Source: Pelodera strongyloides (Eukaryota > Nematoda > Chromadorea > Rhabditida > Rhabditidae). From it: a stretch of DNA of 64,000 nt. The notes under the pieces were generated by a model. That model made no database searches. It saw only the letters and a program-made list of their open reading frames with translations, and was not told where the DNA came from. The number at the start of each line of letters is the position of its first letter. Position 1 is the first letter of the stretch. Position numbers and translations under genes: made by a program. This document shows, piece by piece, positions 1 through 11,399 of the stretch. The stretch covers positions 764,001 to 828,000 of the forward strand of contig JAANDG010000003.1 in the NCBI GenBank assembly GCA_036852015.1, in the 5' to 3' direction.

Positions 1-299
1 AAATCGATGCAGAACCAGGATTTAGGTACTGTAGCTGTAGGGCTGTGGCGACTAAAATTGTACTCGCCAACCTGGCGAAAAGCTGCTGACGGCTGGGTGA
101 GGTACTTGATGAATAGTAGGCAGAATTGAATTTTATATTATGAAGTTATGAATTGCTAGCCCGAAGACATTGATCAATTTGTCATCTAGAACTCGTCGCC
201 TACTGTTCAAGGCCTCTGCGGAATAAGCCATATGTTTTGAAAGTTGTATTGCACCACCCTTGAATAAACGAGCGCTCACTTGCATTTTTAGCGTAAAAC

Positions 300-360
300 T
301 GTCTGGGCTTTGGGCTTTGGCCTGAGCCTAAGCTCCTAAGCCCTAAGCCTAATACTAAGC
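300..360. repeat. Degenerate telomere-like block
   Basis: Imperfect repeats of CCTAAG/GCCTAA and GGGCTTTG. They resemble the nematode telomere unit TTAGGC read on the other strand. The block lies just upstream of the first exon of the membrane-protein gene, so it is interstitial rather than a chromosome end. Confidence 0.55.
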
Positions 361-403
361 CGCAAAAAAGTCACACCGATGCTATTCTTTCATTTTTTTT
401 CAG

Positions 404-3400
404 CGACTTTCTCCGCCATCATTCAGTTGCTGACCATCCTTTTATTAATTTCCGTTGCACTTCATATGAGATATGGAGCGTTGCCGGTTCAGTTGAGGGA
501 CTCGTCAGGAATATTCTACCCAAACATTAATAAATTATACGAAATGGAGGTGAGCCTACAATGTGCGCTGCGTCATCGCGGCACGCCTCCTCGAGGTTGC
601 GCGGCAGAGGCTCGAGGTGGAACCGAGAACATGACGCGCCTGCCTTTACGCCCCCTAAAAGCTGCGCCAGAAGTGCGCCAAACATAATACAATACCAGAC
701 GCACATGTGGCGCCGTGATGGGTGCGCCGGTGGCGGATCCCTTTTTGTGCGCAGCGGTGAAGCGCAATTTAACTTTCGATCCTGACGCACACATGAAATT
801 AAAGTTTTTCTATGGTTTCGTATAAGGAATATGTATCCGAGGTGATTACAATTAGTTGAGAGACATGCCCAACTTTCTGTTTATCACCTAAACAGTACAA
901 TAATCCTCCCCCTATGCTAATATATAGCAAGGTTGTGCCCTACGGAGGATCGGCTTGTGAAAAATAAGCAAATTTAGTCATTAAACCAAGCTGACCAAAG
1001 CTGTTTTTAGACGTGGTCGGCGGCTTTGAATCATGTTTTATTGTCGTATGGAATGTTTCGCTCGGAAATTGCCAACGCGGCGCGATATTCAGATCGAAGG
1101 CATGATCTGGCGAAGGTATGCATAAATGTTTACTAACCAATAAACAACAACAAAACGAGAGAGTGTACATCATTAGAATTAGGAAATAAAGACTCCACAG
1201 GATATCTCCTACAGGAGAGATGTAGATAGCTAGCTTCAGCTTACCTTCAGAACTACCCAACCCGGGTACAACGTGCTCAGGCGCGCATCGCGCAAATGCG
1301 TCACCTCGCCAGCCGAATAGAAATTGCTTTTGAATATGGGAAAGGAGGAGACGCAGAAAAGAGATTTCTCTGTGTCTCGAACTTTTCAATGCAAATTTGC
1401 AAACTCTTTCCGCGGACGCGGCTACGCATTTCCGCACTGCGCACCTGTGAGCAGGAGTTCTCCAATATTATCGTGCGCCACGGTTTGTCTGTGCGCAGCG
1501 AAATAGCGCGCAAGAGAGAGAGAAGGAGAGAAAGAGTGTGTGAGAGAGAGATAGAGAGAGAGAGTTGTAACTTCTCATGTAAATGTTGATGGGCCCGACT
1601 TCTGAAACCTATTTTCAGTGGGTTCTACTGGCAATGCTGATTGATTTCGGACTCGGATTCCTTGGTGTAATAATGTCGTACATCTTAAACGCCATTGCGC
1701 ACGCAACTGCTGTAATTTCCTACAGTTTCCTGGATCTGGTCGACGCGCCTGGTTTGTGCCTTCAAATCATACATGCTGAAATGAACTTTTAACTATCGAC
1801 GGTCTTTAGAGAGATATTGTACATGGTTTGTGAAGTACATCCTGCACAAAACTGTATTCCATGTTTCGTTTTAGTGGACTATTATGTGCTCGCTGTGGTA
1901 CCGCACTTTTTAACGCATTATGGCACGAAATATTGGATTATACTCTACTTCGAAGCGATTTTTTCTCTCTCAATTTTAAATGTGTTAGGTAGGTTCCGTT
2001 GTTTTGTGAGGCAAAGCACCTGGAAGTTTGTAAATAGCATTCATGACCGATGGGCTGTTCGCGTACGCTGTCACGTTTCGTTTCGCGCGAGAACGGCACC
2101 CCCGTCGTTCCACTGTATCGAGCCCCCGTTTTTTCAGCTTAAATTTGTTTCCGGCTATTCCATTAACCATAAGTTACCGCTATAGCAAACAAATTTCAGA
2201 ACACTCACATGAAAAACCCAAAATCTCGTTTTTTTCAGCTACTCAATTTCATATTCATCAATTTTTTGTTGGATTATTGAGCATGAAAACGCGAAAATGG
2301 ATTGTTGTCGGCAGCACCTGTTTCTTTCTAGCTCTTCTGATAGCGTTTCTTTGTTTCAAGGTTATTTCATATATATTTTAAATCATCAGGTATAGTGTTG
2401 ATTTCGTCTCAGCTGACTGTAGGCGATTTTTCTCAATTTTAAATGTGTTAGGTAGGTTCCGTTTTGTTAGGCAAAGAATCTGTAAGAAGCCCGTCGTACC
2501 TGGTTAGGTACGACGGATTTATAATGTTTACATACTTGAAAGAATATTTAGAATTCTTCCTCCCTGCTCGAATGGTTGAACTCGAGTCAGACTTTGCTAT
2601 CGGCGTGGTCGGTAGCTGCCAAGCAATTTGTGCTCTTGGGCTGCTACGGTATGTTTATTCATTTTTACACGTGACTACTAGACGGTATCTGATCTATGAT
2701 TTGTGGCGTGCAGAATGTTGCGGAATTTACCGCTGACACTCATAACGAAGAACAACGAGGAGTTTGTGTCTTATAAGTATTTTTACAAGGGTCAGGCCCA
2801 TTTCAAATGACCCCTATTTTTGATGATTCCATCTGATTCTCCATGTAAAATATAGTAGGCTGAATTTTTTTCCAATTTTCAGTCGCAATATTCACGCAGT
2901 TTTCAGCAATTTACCATGGCCAGTCATACACAACAATCAATCGCAGTTGTCACGCCCATTCGCGCTGATTGGCCTATATCGCAATTGCCACGCCCAATAG
3001 AGCATATTGCCCAATTAGCGCTGAGGGGCGTGACAAATGCGATATATACTTGGGTATGACTGGCCATGGTAAATTGCTGAATACTGCGTGAATTTTGCGC
3101 TTGAAAATTAGATTAATATCGTATCCTACTATATTTGACATGGAGAATCAGATGGGATCATCAAAAATAGGGGTCATTTGAAATGGGCCTGACCCTTTAA
3201 AGGGATCGGTTCACCTTAAATTGTGTCTGTTTTTTTTTCTTTATTTTCAATAAGGGATAATAAAAATTTGGAATACAAAAAGTGGTGTTCAATTTCAATA
3301 CTCACGAAGATATTAGGTGATAAAGTGGTGGATTGATCGGTCCAAAATGGCAAAGGGTAATTGTCCTGCCTTGTTTGTATAGAGACAATTGCCCTTTTTG

Positions 3401-5371
3401 CATTTCGGACCGATCAATCCACCACTTTATCACCCAATATCTTCGTGAGTATTGAAATTGAACACTACTTTTTGTATTTAAAATTTTTATTATCCCTTAT
3501 AGAAAATAAAGAAACAAAAAAAACAGACACAATTTAAAGGGTCAGGCCCATTTCAAATGACCCCTATTTCTGATGATTCCATCTGATTCTCCATGTCACA
3601 TATAGTAGGATGCAATATTCTTCTAATTTTCAAGCTCAAAATTCACACACTATACAGCAATTTACCGTGGGCAGTCATACCCAACTATCTATCGCAGTTG
3701 GCACGCCCATTCGCGCTCATTGGCCAAAATCACAATTGCCACGCCCAATAGAGCATATTACCCAATTAGCGCGAAGGGGCGTGACAACTGCGATAAATAG
3801 TTGGGCATGACTGGCAATGGTAAATTATTGAATACTGCGGGAATTTTGCGCTTGAAAATTAGAAAAATATCGTATCCTACTATATTTGACATGATGAATC
3901 AGATGGAATCATCAAAAATAGGGGTTATTTGAAATGGGCCTGACCCTTTAAAAGGTGAACCGCTCCCTTTAAGTATTTGCATGATTTATTGAGAAACACG
4001 CCTGGCAGAGTTTAAAACACCGTTCAATTCACTGTACTTGTATGACACCATTTTAAGACGAAAGTTAAATGTACAATTATATATTTACAATAATATTTCC
4101 CTTTGATTCTACAGGCGCCCAGCAACTCCGTTTCGACATAATATTCATGTACGATGAAGCGACGGGGTGGATGGACAAAATATTCGCAAAAATGTCGAGC
4201 TTTGCTCGATTTTGTTATGTTTACGTTGTACCCTGGATCACGTTGGTAAGACTTGTCTACTTATAACTGTTAGTTATCGACTTATCTTCTTTCCGAACAA
4301 ATCGTGATTCAAAAGCCACGATGCATCATGAAAACTTCAAAAACTTTTAACTTCAAATTGTACTTCAAAACAGGTGTCCCAGTCCTAGTCACGTAAAACA
4401 TTGCCGATATCGTAAAATGTTATTGTGAAAGTATCTCTGCGGGAATTAAAGGATCAGCTCACCTTAAATTGTGCCTTTTTTTTTGTTTCTTTATTTTCTA
4501 TAAGGGATAATAAAAATTTGGAATAGAAAAACTAGTGTCCAATTTCAATACTCACGAAGATATTGGGTGATAAAGTGGTGGATTGATCGGGCCGAAATGC
4601 AAAAAGGGCAATTATCCTATACAAAAAAGGCAGGACAATTGCCCTTTTTGCATTTCGGCCCGATCAATCCACCACTTTATCACCCAATATCTTCGTGAGT
4701 ATTGAAATTCAACACTACTTTTTCTATTCCAAATTTTTACTATCCCTTATAGAAAATAAAGAAACAAAAAAAAACAGACACAATTTAAGGTGAGCTGATC
4801 CCTTTAATGCAAGGCAATGCAGATATTCGCTTTAGAAGGAGTTTTCCAGATCACATATCGAATATTTTCGTGAAATTTAGTATCTCTAAAAAAATACTGC
4901 TTGTCCAGCCCAACCACAACCCTATTTCAGTTACACGTCTACGAAACGGCGGTGAGGTTCGAGTTCTCGAGCACATTTTCCAATCCAATTGTGCCGGTGC
5001 GTTCCTCTATATTTTGCTCGGGCATATGCGGCACACTCCTGGCGCACAGGTCAGGCGCACGGGGAGCCTATTTTTGTTGCAATGTGTGTGCGAGAGGCCA
5101 GCGCGGCTTTTCATGAGCTCAGTGCGCTCCCAACATCAGAGCCTTCTCTTTAGGATCACAAATGAAGTGATGAAGTGATTCCTGAGATCTGATATCCTTA
5201 AACTCTAGGATTTCACAATAAGGGCACTTACTAGTACATACCGCTACAATATACTCGAATCAATTAGCAATTCAGCTCCGATCCTATCCACTACTGGCAC
5301 GAGTGCTCAACCCGGCTGTTCTTCCCATTCTAATAATGTCGATCATCATTATATACAGACATACACCACAC
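404..5371 (+). CDS. Multi-exon polytopic membrane protein, possible serpentine chemoreceptor
   Basis: Seen: exons 404-549, 1619-1751, 1875-1988 and 2239-2360 join without a phase break, each behind a TTTTCAG/TTTTAG acceptor, and encode hydrophobic segments such as IIQLLTILLLISVAL, LLAMLIDFGLGFLGVIM and WIVVGSTCFFLALLIAFLC. Further likely exons are 2587-2648, 4115-4245 (ending YVYVVPWITL), 4931-5049 (starting LHVYETAVRFEF) and 5276-5371, which reads like a last membrane helix (NPAVLPILIMSIIIIYR). Phase does not close between the later exons, so at least one exon is missing or misplaced, or two genes are mixed. The 5' end was not found. Inference: the number of helices, the small exons and the other GPCR genes nearby suggest a chemoreceptor of the Sra/Srab/Sre kind, but no diagnostic motif is clear. 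Palindromic MITEs lie in the gap between 2787 and 4803. Confidence 0.42.
1517..1563. repeat. GA-rich purine tract
   Basis: Mostly GAGA with interruptions, in an intron of the putative membrane-protein gene. Confidence 0.8.
2787..3196. mobile_element. Foldback MITE family A, copy 1
   Basis: About 410 bp whose two halves are inverted repeats from end to end. It starts AGGGTCAGGCCCATTTC and ends with the complement. The arms carry CACGCCC and CCAATAG/ATTGG motifs. TTAA follows the right end (3197-3200); the left flank is degenerate. No coding capacity. TTAA flanks are typical of piggyBac-mobilised elements. Confidence 0.85.
3201..3968. mobile_element. Foldback MITE family B, copy 1, split by a family A copy
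   Basis: Ends AGGGATCGGTTCACC and its complement. The left TTAA (3197-3200) is shared with the right end of family A copy 1; the right TTAA is at 3969-3972. Its own 3' arm is interrupted at 3534 by family A copy 2, so the outer element is older. The centre is a hairpin around GGCAAAGGGTAATTGTCC and its near-complement. Confidence 0.82.
3538..3947. mobile_element. Foldback MITE family A, copy 2, nested in family B
   Basis: Same palindromic body as copy 1. It is flanked on both sides by TTAA (3534-3537 and 3948-3951), and removing one TTAA plus the element restores the family B arm. Confidence 0.85.
4450..4803. mobile_element. Foldback MITE family B, copy 2
   Basis: Uninterrupted 354-bp copy between TTAA 4446-4449 and TTAA 4804-4807. 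Ends AGGATCAGCTCACC and TGAGCTGATCC. It shows what copy 1 looked like before family A entered it. Confidence 0.85.
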
Positions 5372-5540
5372 GTGAGTTTCGGTTGTATTTTTTCTACGCA
5401 TTCATTCTCTTGTCACAAATCGCAAAGTAGAAAATAATGGCTGAATCTTTGATTTTCTCCCCGCATTTTGGTAATCAATTAGTAGGGTTTAGCAACGTAC
5501 GTCAATAAGTGTGCAAGGAACTCACTACTATATAGATTAG

Positions 5541-5582
5541 TGATGAGGCTTAGGCTGGTTTAGGCTTAGGCTTAGGCTTAGA
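5541..5582. repeat. Telomere-like GGCTTA repeats
   Basis: Three perfect TTAGGC units plus degenerate neighbours (GAGGCTTAGGCTGG). Interstitial. Confidence 0.65.
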
Positions 5583-5787
5583 GCTCCCGGCACTCGACGT
5601 CCGTTATGATCTTCTTGTTGTATAACTCATTGTACTCGTTTAGAACCTTCTGGACATATTCCGGGTACAGCCGGGACTTCCGTCTTACCAAAGGATCCGT
5701 GTTTCCTTTGAGAAATTTGTATGTTCCAATTCCAGAAACTTTGAGGGAGTTATTTAAAGCGGCATGGCGTGTGATTTTGAAACGCAC
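5578..5787 (-). CDS. Unrecognised short reading frame
   Basis: A 69-codon frame on the minus strand containing YKFLKGNTDPLVRRKSRLYP and ending DVECREL directly next to the telomere-like repeat. The middle part is lysine/arginine-rich and could be an exon, with a possible donor GTAAGA inside it. I do not recognise the family. Its 5' part overlaps a repeat that recurs near 61.7 kb. It may be chance. Confidence 0.15.
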   Translation of the reverse strand: MRFKITRHAALNNSLKVSGIGTYKFLKGNTDPLVRRKSRLYPEYVQKVLNEYNELYNKKIITDVECREL

Positions 5788-5859
5788 AATTCATGTGTGC
5801 TCTATTGCATATAATGCATTTCCATATATTGTATGCAAATTTTCTGTGCCCGTCTGAAT

Positions 5860-7045
5860 CAATAGACTACCAGTTGGCCATTCCTGAATCGGTGGTCATG
5901 CTGGCCCAATACTAAAAGATTTGGTGTAAAATATGTACATTTATAAAATGTAAGGAGGGCCGTCGGTCATAAAATCAATCACAAATTTAATTTTTCTTCT
6001 TCAGGAACACTCGACAGAACGGAACTAGCAAGATGTAGATATAAGACGTGTTTTCTTTTTCCATAATTTTTTTTGTTACATGTAGAGCAGACGAATAGTT
6101 CTCCTCTGTGGTAATTTAAGTCAATTTACACACGCCTGGCTTCAGTGTTCTTCTTAAGATTTCTGTGTTCTTGTAGTAATTGTCACGAATAGACATCACT
6201 CTCAGCAATTTATAATTTACAAAAAAAAATCTTACACCGTTTTGAACTTTGTGAAAGTGTCCTAAGAACTTATTTATTACCACCGTTAAAGCAGTATGAC
6301 ACGTGGCTTGAAGCGTAAGCGTGACAAGTGCATTCTCATGTGTCGGCAGACATTGCACAGAATGGAACCTATATTCTATATTCGTAATAGAGCACAGTGA
6401 TAGTGATATTGTCCAGTTACGCTTCGCAAACCAAGTGCCATATAGCTTTAAACTTTAGACGAGCGACTATGTGATGTAGTACTAGTACGTTTTTATTGTC
6501 ATTTAATGAATAGGAGTACACAGGTTTTGTTTATTGACGTTTAATAAATAGAAGTACAATTGGTGAATCGTGTTTATATGAGTGCCCATCAGTGCGCAAA
6601 ATGAAAATTTCTTGGAAAAAAATATTTTATTAGTACTTTAAAGAATCAACGGTGCATGAAAATACAAAACAAAAAGGGGGCATTACGTGGCAAAACTATA
6701 ATTCATGTAATGTACCTCTGGATCAATACTGCATGACGTTTGGATGGAATTTCTCATATACGATATACGTTTACACATTTAATATGATATCGCCGCAGGG
6801 TTTTGCTTAAACCCCACGTGGCCTGTTCTTTTTTTACGAAGAAACGAAGAATCAGCTTGATTATCAGCTTGATAATTATCAACGACGCTCAGCTTGATAT
6901 ATTGCCGACGTGGTATCCCTTGTATTTGTTTGTATGTTGAAAACTTCTGAAACTGAACTTGACGAATAAAAGGCAACACAATTTTTCCAAATCACTGGAA
7001 AAAAAACTAAAGATTCAGGTGGCGTGAATGTAGTTTGTTGTAGCT
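5860..7045. other. Gene-poor stretch
   Basis: AT-rich, with only short unsupported frames. No splice-supported coding exon, RNA gene or known repeat seen. Confidence 0.5.
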
Positions 7046-7094
7046 CTGCTTATGTAGTTTGTTGCTGACAATGAACAACAAACTACATAAGCAG
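7046..7094. repeat. Perfect 19-bp hairpin
   Basis: Arm CTGCTTATGTAGTTTGTTG at 7046-7064, 11-nt loop, exact complement at 7076-7094. A further GTAGTTTGTTG lies just upstream at 7030-7040. It could be a small foldback repeat; it is short for a microRNA precursor. Confidence 0.75.
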
Positions 7095-7201
7095 ACATTG
7101 CGTTTGTGAAATGTGCATGTTCTTTTTAGTGGCCGTATCTAAGCAAACCATGCGCGAGACATTTTTATGTTTCGTAATAAAAGCCATGTTAAAGTAGTTA
7201 A

Positions 7202-7609
7202 AGGGACAGGCCCATTTCAAATGACCCCTATTTTTGATGATTCCATCTGATTCTCCGTGTCAAATATAGTGGGCTGAATTTTTTTCTAATTTTCAGTCGC
7301 AATATTCGCGTAATGTTCAGCAATTTACCATGACCAGTCATACACAACAATCAATCGCAGTTGTCACGCCCATTCGCGCTGATTGGCCAATATCGCAATT
7401 GCCACGCCCAATAGAGTATATTGCCCAATTAGCGCGGAGGGGCGTGACAAATGCGATATATAGTTGGGTGTGACTGGCCATGGTAAATTGCTGAATACTG
7501 CGTGAATTTTGCGCTTGAAATTAGAAAAACATCGTATCCTACTATATTTGACATGGAGAATCAGATGGAATCATCAAAAATAGGGGTCATTTGAAATGGG
7601 CCTGACCCT
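7202..7609. mobile_element. Foldback MITE family A, copy 3
   Basis: Full-length palindromic copy between TTAA 7198-7201 and TTAA 7610-7613. Left end AGGGACAGGCCC, right end GGGCCTGACCC. Confidence 0.86.
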
Positions 7610-8220
7610 TTAATGTCACTTGTGGGCATCAGAACTGTGTTGAACGACAGTCCATCCTTTAAAAATACGCTGAAAAGAAACACACCATTAACTCGCTTTC
7701 GAATCCATGTTTTCAATTCCCGGTTGAACAAACAGATGATCAGCCTGTAATTGTGGAAATTATTTTTAAGGCATGAAACGTTCTATACGGTGATTTACAC
7801 AAAATCATCATGTTTCCCCCAAGCACATTCAGCCTCGGGAGAATAAAAACTTAGCGATGATCTTGCTCTGTAAGATCCCTGCTCGGTTTCCTGTAGTCGG
7901 TTTATATATTGGGGTACCTTTTTGTCTTAAGTATGAGGAGATTCTTTTACGACAACATCAGAAGTATAAGAGCAACGGTGAAAAATAAGTTTTTAGCCCT
8001 TAGTTTCACTGTCGGCCGGGTGTCACTTGAACTCACTTCTTATTTTATTTTTGATATGCATAGTACACACACCGTACACCCCCATATAAACCACAATCAG
8101 TACACAATTTTTCCAAATCAGGCCTTTTTAGTTTGTTGCGTTCATGTGAGGAGGTAATTACGGAGATAATTGCAAATGTTAATCAGGTCACTTAGTCGTC
8201 ATAATCAAGTAAAGCATCAA

Positions 8221-11201
8221 TCACCCATCCATGGTGAACACGAGCACCCATCCAATCATTGTGCAGAGAAATTTGCCAAACCGACTCTCGGCATAATCGA
8301 TTATAAAATAGTAAGCGATCACTTCGACGGAGAAACATGCGCCTTGAACACATGACTAAACAGAAGTTAAAAGACACAACTTGGAACTACCTATTCTATA
8401 CATACTGTTATCTTCTACCAAATAGAGCACGCTTTCGAATTCGATACTATCTGTTTAGACATCCGACTTTACATTCAATAAGATAAGATATTGGACAGAA
8501 ACTGGGAGCTCAGATGGCTCGGCACGCGCCTTATATAGTGAACCGTACGTGCCAAAATTGAGACACCAAACTTCTTGCTATAACAACAGACTACTATACT
8601 TATATCAATGTTGCCTTAGTTTAGTCTGATCGGATCCTATTTTTTTAAGTATAATCGACGTGAACGACAAAAGCACGTTCACGTTGGTTGAGGCCGCTTT
8701 TATAACACATTAGTCACATTAGTTTGTATTTGTTTTGCAGCAAGCATAATGAAGATACCTGAGTCACAAATCGTATTTCGCAACGCTGGCGCTTCGTCGC
8801 CTCCGTTTCTGTTATGCTACGTTTGGCCTAAAATGAGATAAGTTTGCTGTAAGTATGAGTTATTTATATGTCTGTACTATGCATATGATCGTCTGTTTCT
8901 GTTGTAACCAGCCAAAATCTATACATTACGCTTGATTTCCAGTAGCAAAGTACCTGTTTGCTAAACAACGGCACTCGTCGAGTACGAGTTTGTATACTAT
9001 TTTCTTTTCATCATTTCATTGTGATGCACACCCTGTGGTGCTATTTAATTAATTAATAAATAATACCGGCCACAGTAAAGAAAGACAAAATGATATCAAT
9101 GTTAGCAGAAATATGAGTATGTTCTAGATGTTGTATAACAATATGGATAAATGTTCACCAATAATGTTTACTGAAAGTTTAACGCAACCTTGAATGTAAT
9201 CATGCGGCACTTGATAAAAGTTAAAATATCTAATGTCATTGTCGTTCCGATTAAGATCATCGCCTTGAGAAAATCAAAGTACCTAAAAAATAAAATCTAC
9301 ATCAGATCGTTGGCTCAACTCGTCCATTACGAAAATAAAAAGGCTAAACTTTTTGTGATAAAAGACAACAAATCACAACTGTATTCCTCAACTACCCACC
9401 ACATTGCACTGATGCAATACGTGGTTTGTGCATAATCATATCCCCAAAAGTCGTCGGTGTAAGTAAGAAAACAGTTTCCTGAAATCAGAACGGTGTAGGT
9501 GTTCCTACCAAAGCTAGAAAATGTTTGGCCTGAAATCATGACGATCAAGCCAAAACGAAACCCTGAAACCGGAAAAATCTTGGAATGAATTATCAATATG
9601 ACCCCTAGCCGTCCTATGGCTCTCTCATCTTTTATGCCAGAACCTCCTACGGCGTTGCGCTCTTTCTAATACTAATAAACATTTGTAGACGTTAAGATGT
9701 ATTTTACAAAATCTAGAGTTCTTCCAGCGGCTACCTTCTGTTCTTGATTCTATTATATTTTTCACGGTTTCTTGGCTGTATTCAACTCTGACCATAATTT
9801 GAATAATTACAGAAAGTAATACAAAGGAAGGACCTGCGAAATAAACAAGAAAACCGGCTATAATAGTAATAATCCAAGTGATAACATTTAACTTTCGTGC
9901 GAAGCTTATCGTAAAATAATTGTGATAGTGTTGAGGGAAAAAGATGGCCAGTACACGGTTGATACTTCCGAATAAGTGGCTGAATATGTAAAATATGTAA
10001 TTGTTATTTTGCTAAATTGCTCTAATTTCATCTTAGGTTAATTTTTTCAAACGTCACTGATGCGCGGCGACAAGCTGGCGGTGACCGCAAAACCAGATGA
10101 AGTGCGCCGCGTCTTTGTCGTATTTACGCCAGTTTTTTTGAGAATCCGCGAACTAACGACAGCCTGACGAGGGTCTGGCGAAGACTGGGCGACATGAGGT
10201 GCTAGATGTTGGAGTCGACGCGCCTGATTATTTTTCGCCGCGCACCACAACAGTTTGCAGTTCTAAAACTTACGTGTCACTAATGAACTCTTACGACTAA
10301 TGACACATGACAGTACTATGGATTCTTGTTGATCACTTTGGTCTGTAGAATAAAATCGTGCAGTAACAAAATTGTAAACAAAAACAAAGTATTATTATAT
10401 TTGAACAGTTTTATGATGTAATTATCCAAAGTACTGTCCCTGCCTCATTGAAACGAGACATTTCGAAACTCAACATTTGTAGGATTCATTCGCGGCGCAA
10501 AAAAAAGGGCCCGAGCGCGGGTAGACGAAACATGTAAAGAAAATATCCAAGCTTACGTTATGTTCCCAACATCGTAACATAACAGTTGTATGTGGCCAAA
10601 CACTGTTGGCCATGCGCTAGTTTTTAGCGATTGGATGTCGCTAAATAAAAACAAATAGTTGAAGAACTACTGCACAAATTATTGAAGTACACATCTTGTT
10701 TTTCTATTTAGCGAAGTACAGGCCGGTTTTTGAAAAGCATCGCGGACAACTCAATTCTTGCGTATTTATGCTAGTTTGCACAAATTTAGCTGGGTTTTTT
10801 TTATTCTAATTTATGTTCATTTGCATATGCTGCGTAAGCATAAGAATGCTAACGTACTCGATGCGTCTCAAAAAACCGGCCGGTATTTCGCTTTAAATTG
10901 TGAAGAAACCCAAATCGCACTTGATTCATTCATGCCTCATGTCAATATACCCTATGCCTATAGGTTGTATGGGCGTCAACGAGTCGCCGGCTCGGTCACG
11001 TCTATGAGCTTTTTGACGTAAAATATAATTATCGTCTCACAAGATAATCATTGGCGCGGAGCACAGGAGAAATGTGGCGCAGGATATCAAGTCACATATC
11101 GACAAATTGAATAAAAGGGTCCCAAACGGATTCCTCATCGATACGGTACGCAGTGACAGAAATAGAGCGACCGAACATGTCACGACGCCAACAAATGAAA
11201 C
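8221..11201 (-). CDS. Srx-type serpentine chemoreceptor GPCR
   Basis: Seven exons on the minus strand: 11201-11041, 11001-10936, 9979-9834, 9478-9400, 9282-9189, 8827-8759 and 8355-8221 (TGA). Every junction closes in phase. Landmarks of the family in order: TM2 start NPFGTLLFNLSICDL; the NR motif after TM3 (HLFGSINRVLAIFFP); EC2 cysteines in GNCFLTYTDDFWGYDY and TTYC; TM5 WYFDFLKAMIL and DILTFIK; basic loop ETEATKRQRCEIRFVTQ; TM6-TM7 SCVQGACFSVEVIAYYF to GWVLVFTMDG. Known: Srx receptors are nematode GPCRs, mostly expressed in sensory neurons; the ligand is unknown. Odd: the C-terminus stops at TM7 (MDG*) with no tail. The second exon is tentative, because it needs a 39-nt intron and a GC donor. 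A further 5' exon (about 11310-11284) is probable, so the start is not fixed. A family C MITE sits in an intron. Confidence 0.82.
9605..9700. repeat. Repeat tail shared with 28.0 kb
   Basis: CGGCGTTGCGCTCTTT followed by TAATAAA-type sequence recurs at about 28037-28070, where it ends in ATTCAAAT tandem units. A looser match is at 11835-11900. This looks like the 3' end of a retroelement. It lies in an intron of the Srx gene. Confidence 0.45.
10714..10898. mobile_element. Family C MITE, copy 1
   Basis: About 185 bp with inverted ends (GCGAARTACMGGCCGGTTTTTGAAA at left, complement at right) and inner arms AATTCTTGCGTATTTATGC / GCATAAGAATGC. TTAA at the right. Lies between Srx exons. Confidence 0.75.
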
Positions 11202-11399
11202 CTGAGGGACAAAGATATAGAAAAAGAAGTGTAGGAACTGACCATAAACATACCTAGCCCCAGCCCCAATAGCTTCGATCTCTGGTTTCGTATTAGGAAC
11301 GGCGCATAAGGCATACGCAATAAAACGAAAACAGAAAAAAATAGCATTTGAACCACCTAAGCATTTTTTTCGATTTCGAATGCGCATTTAAGACGCAAA

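Noticed and set aside
2787..7613. CRISPR-like repeated units
   Set aside because: Copies are full inverted-repeat elements at TTAA sites in a eukaryotic genome, not short regular repeats with spacers.
10047..10250. Arginine-rich minus-strand frame between Srx exons
   Set aside because: No splice junction joins it in phase with the receptor, and similar GC-rich motifs occur at 58.5 kb, so it is probably repeat-derived.
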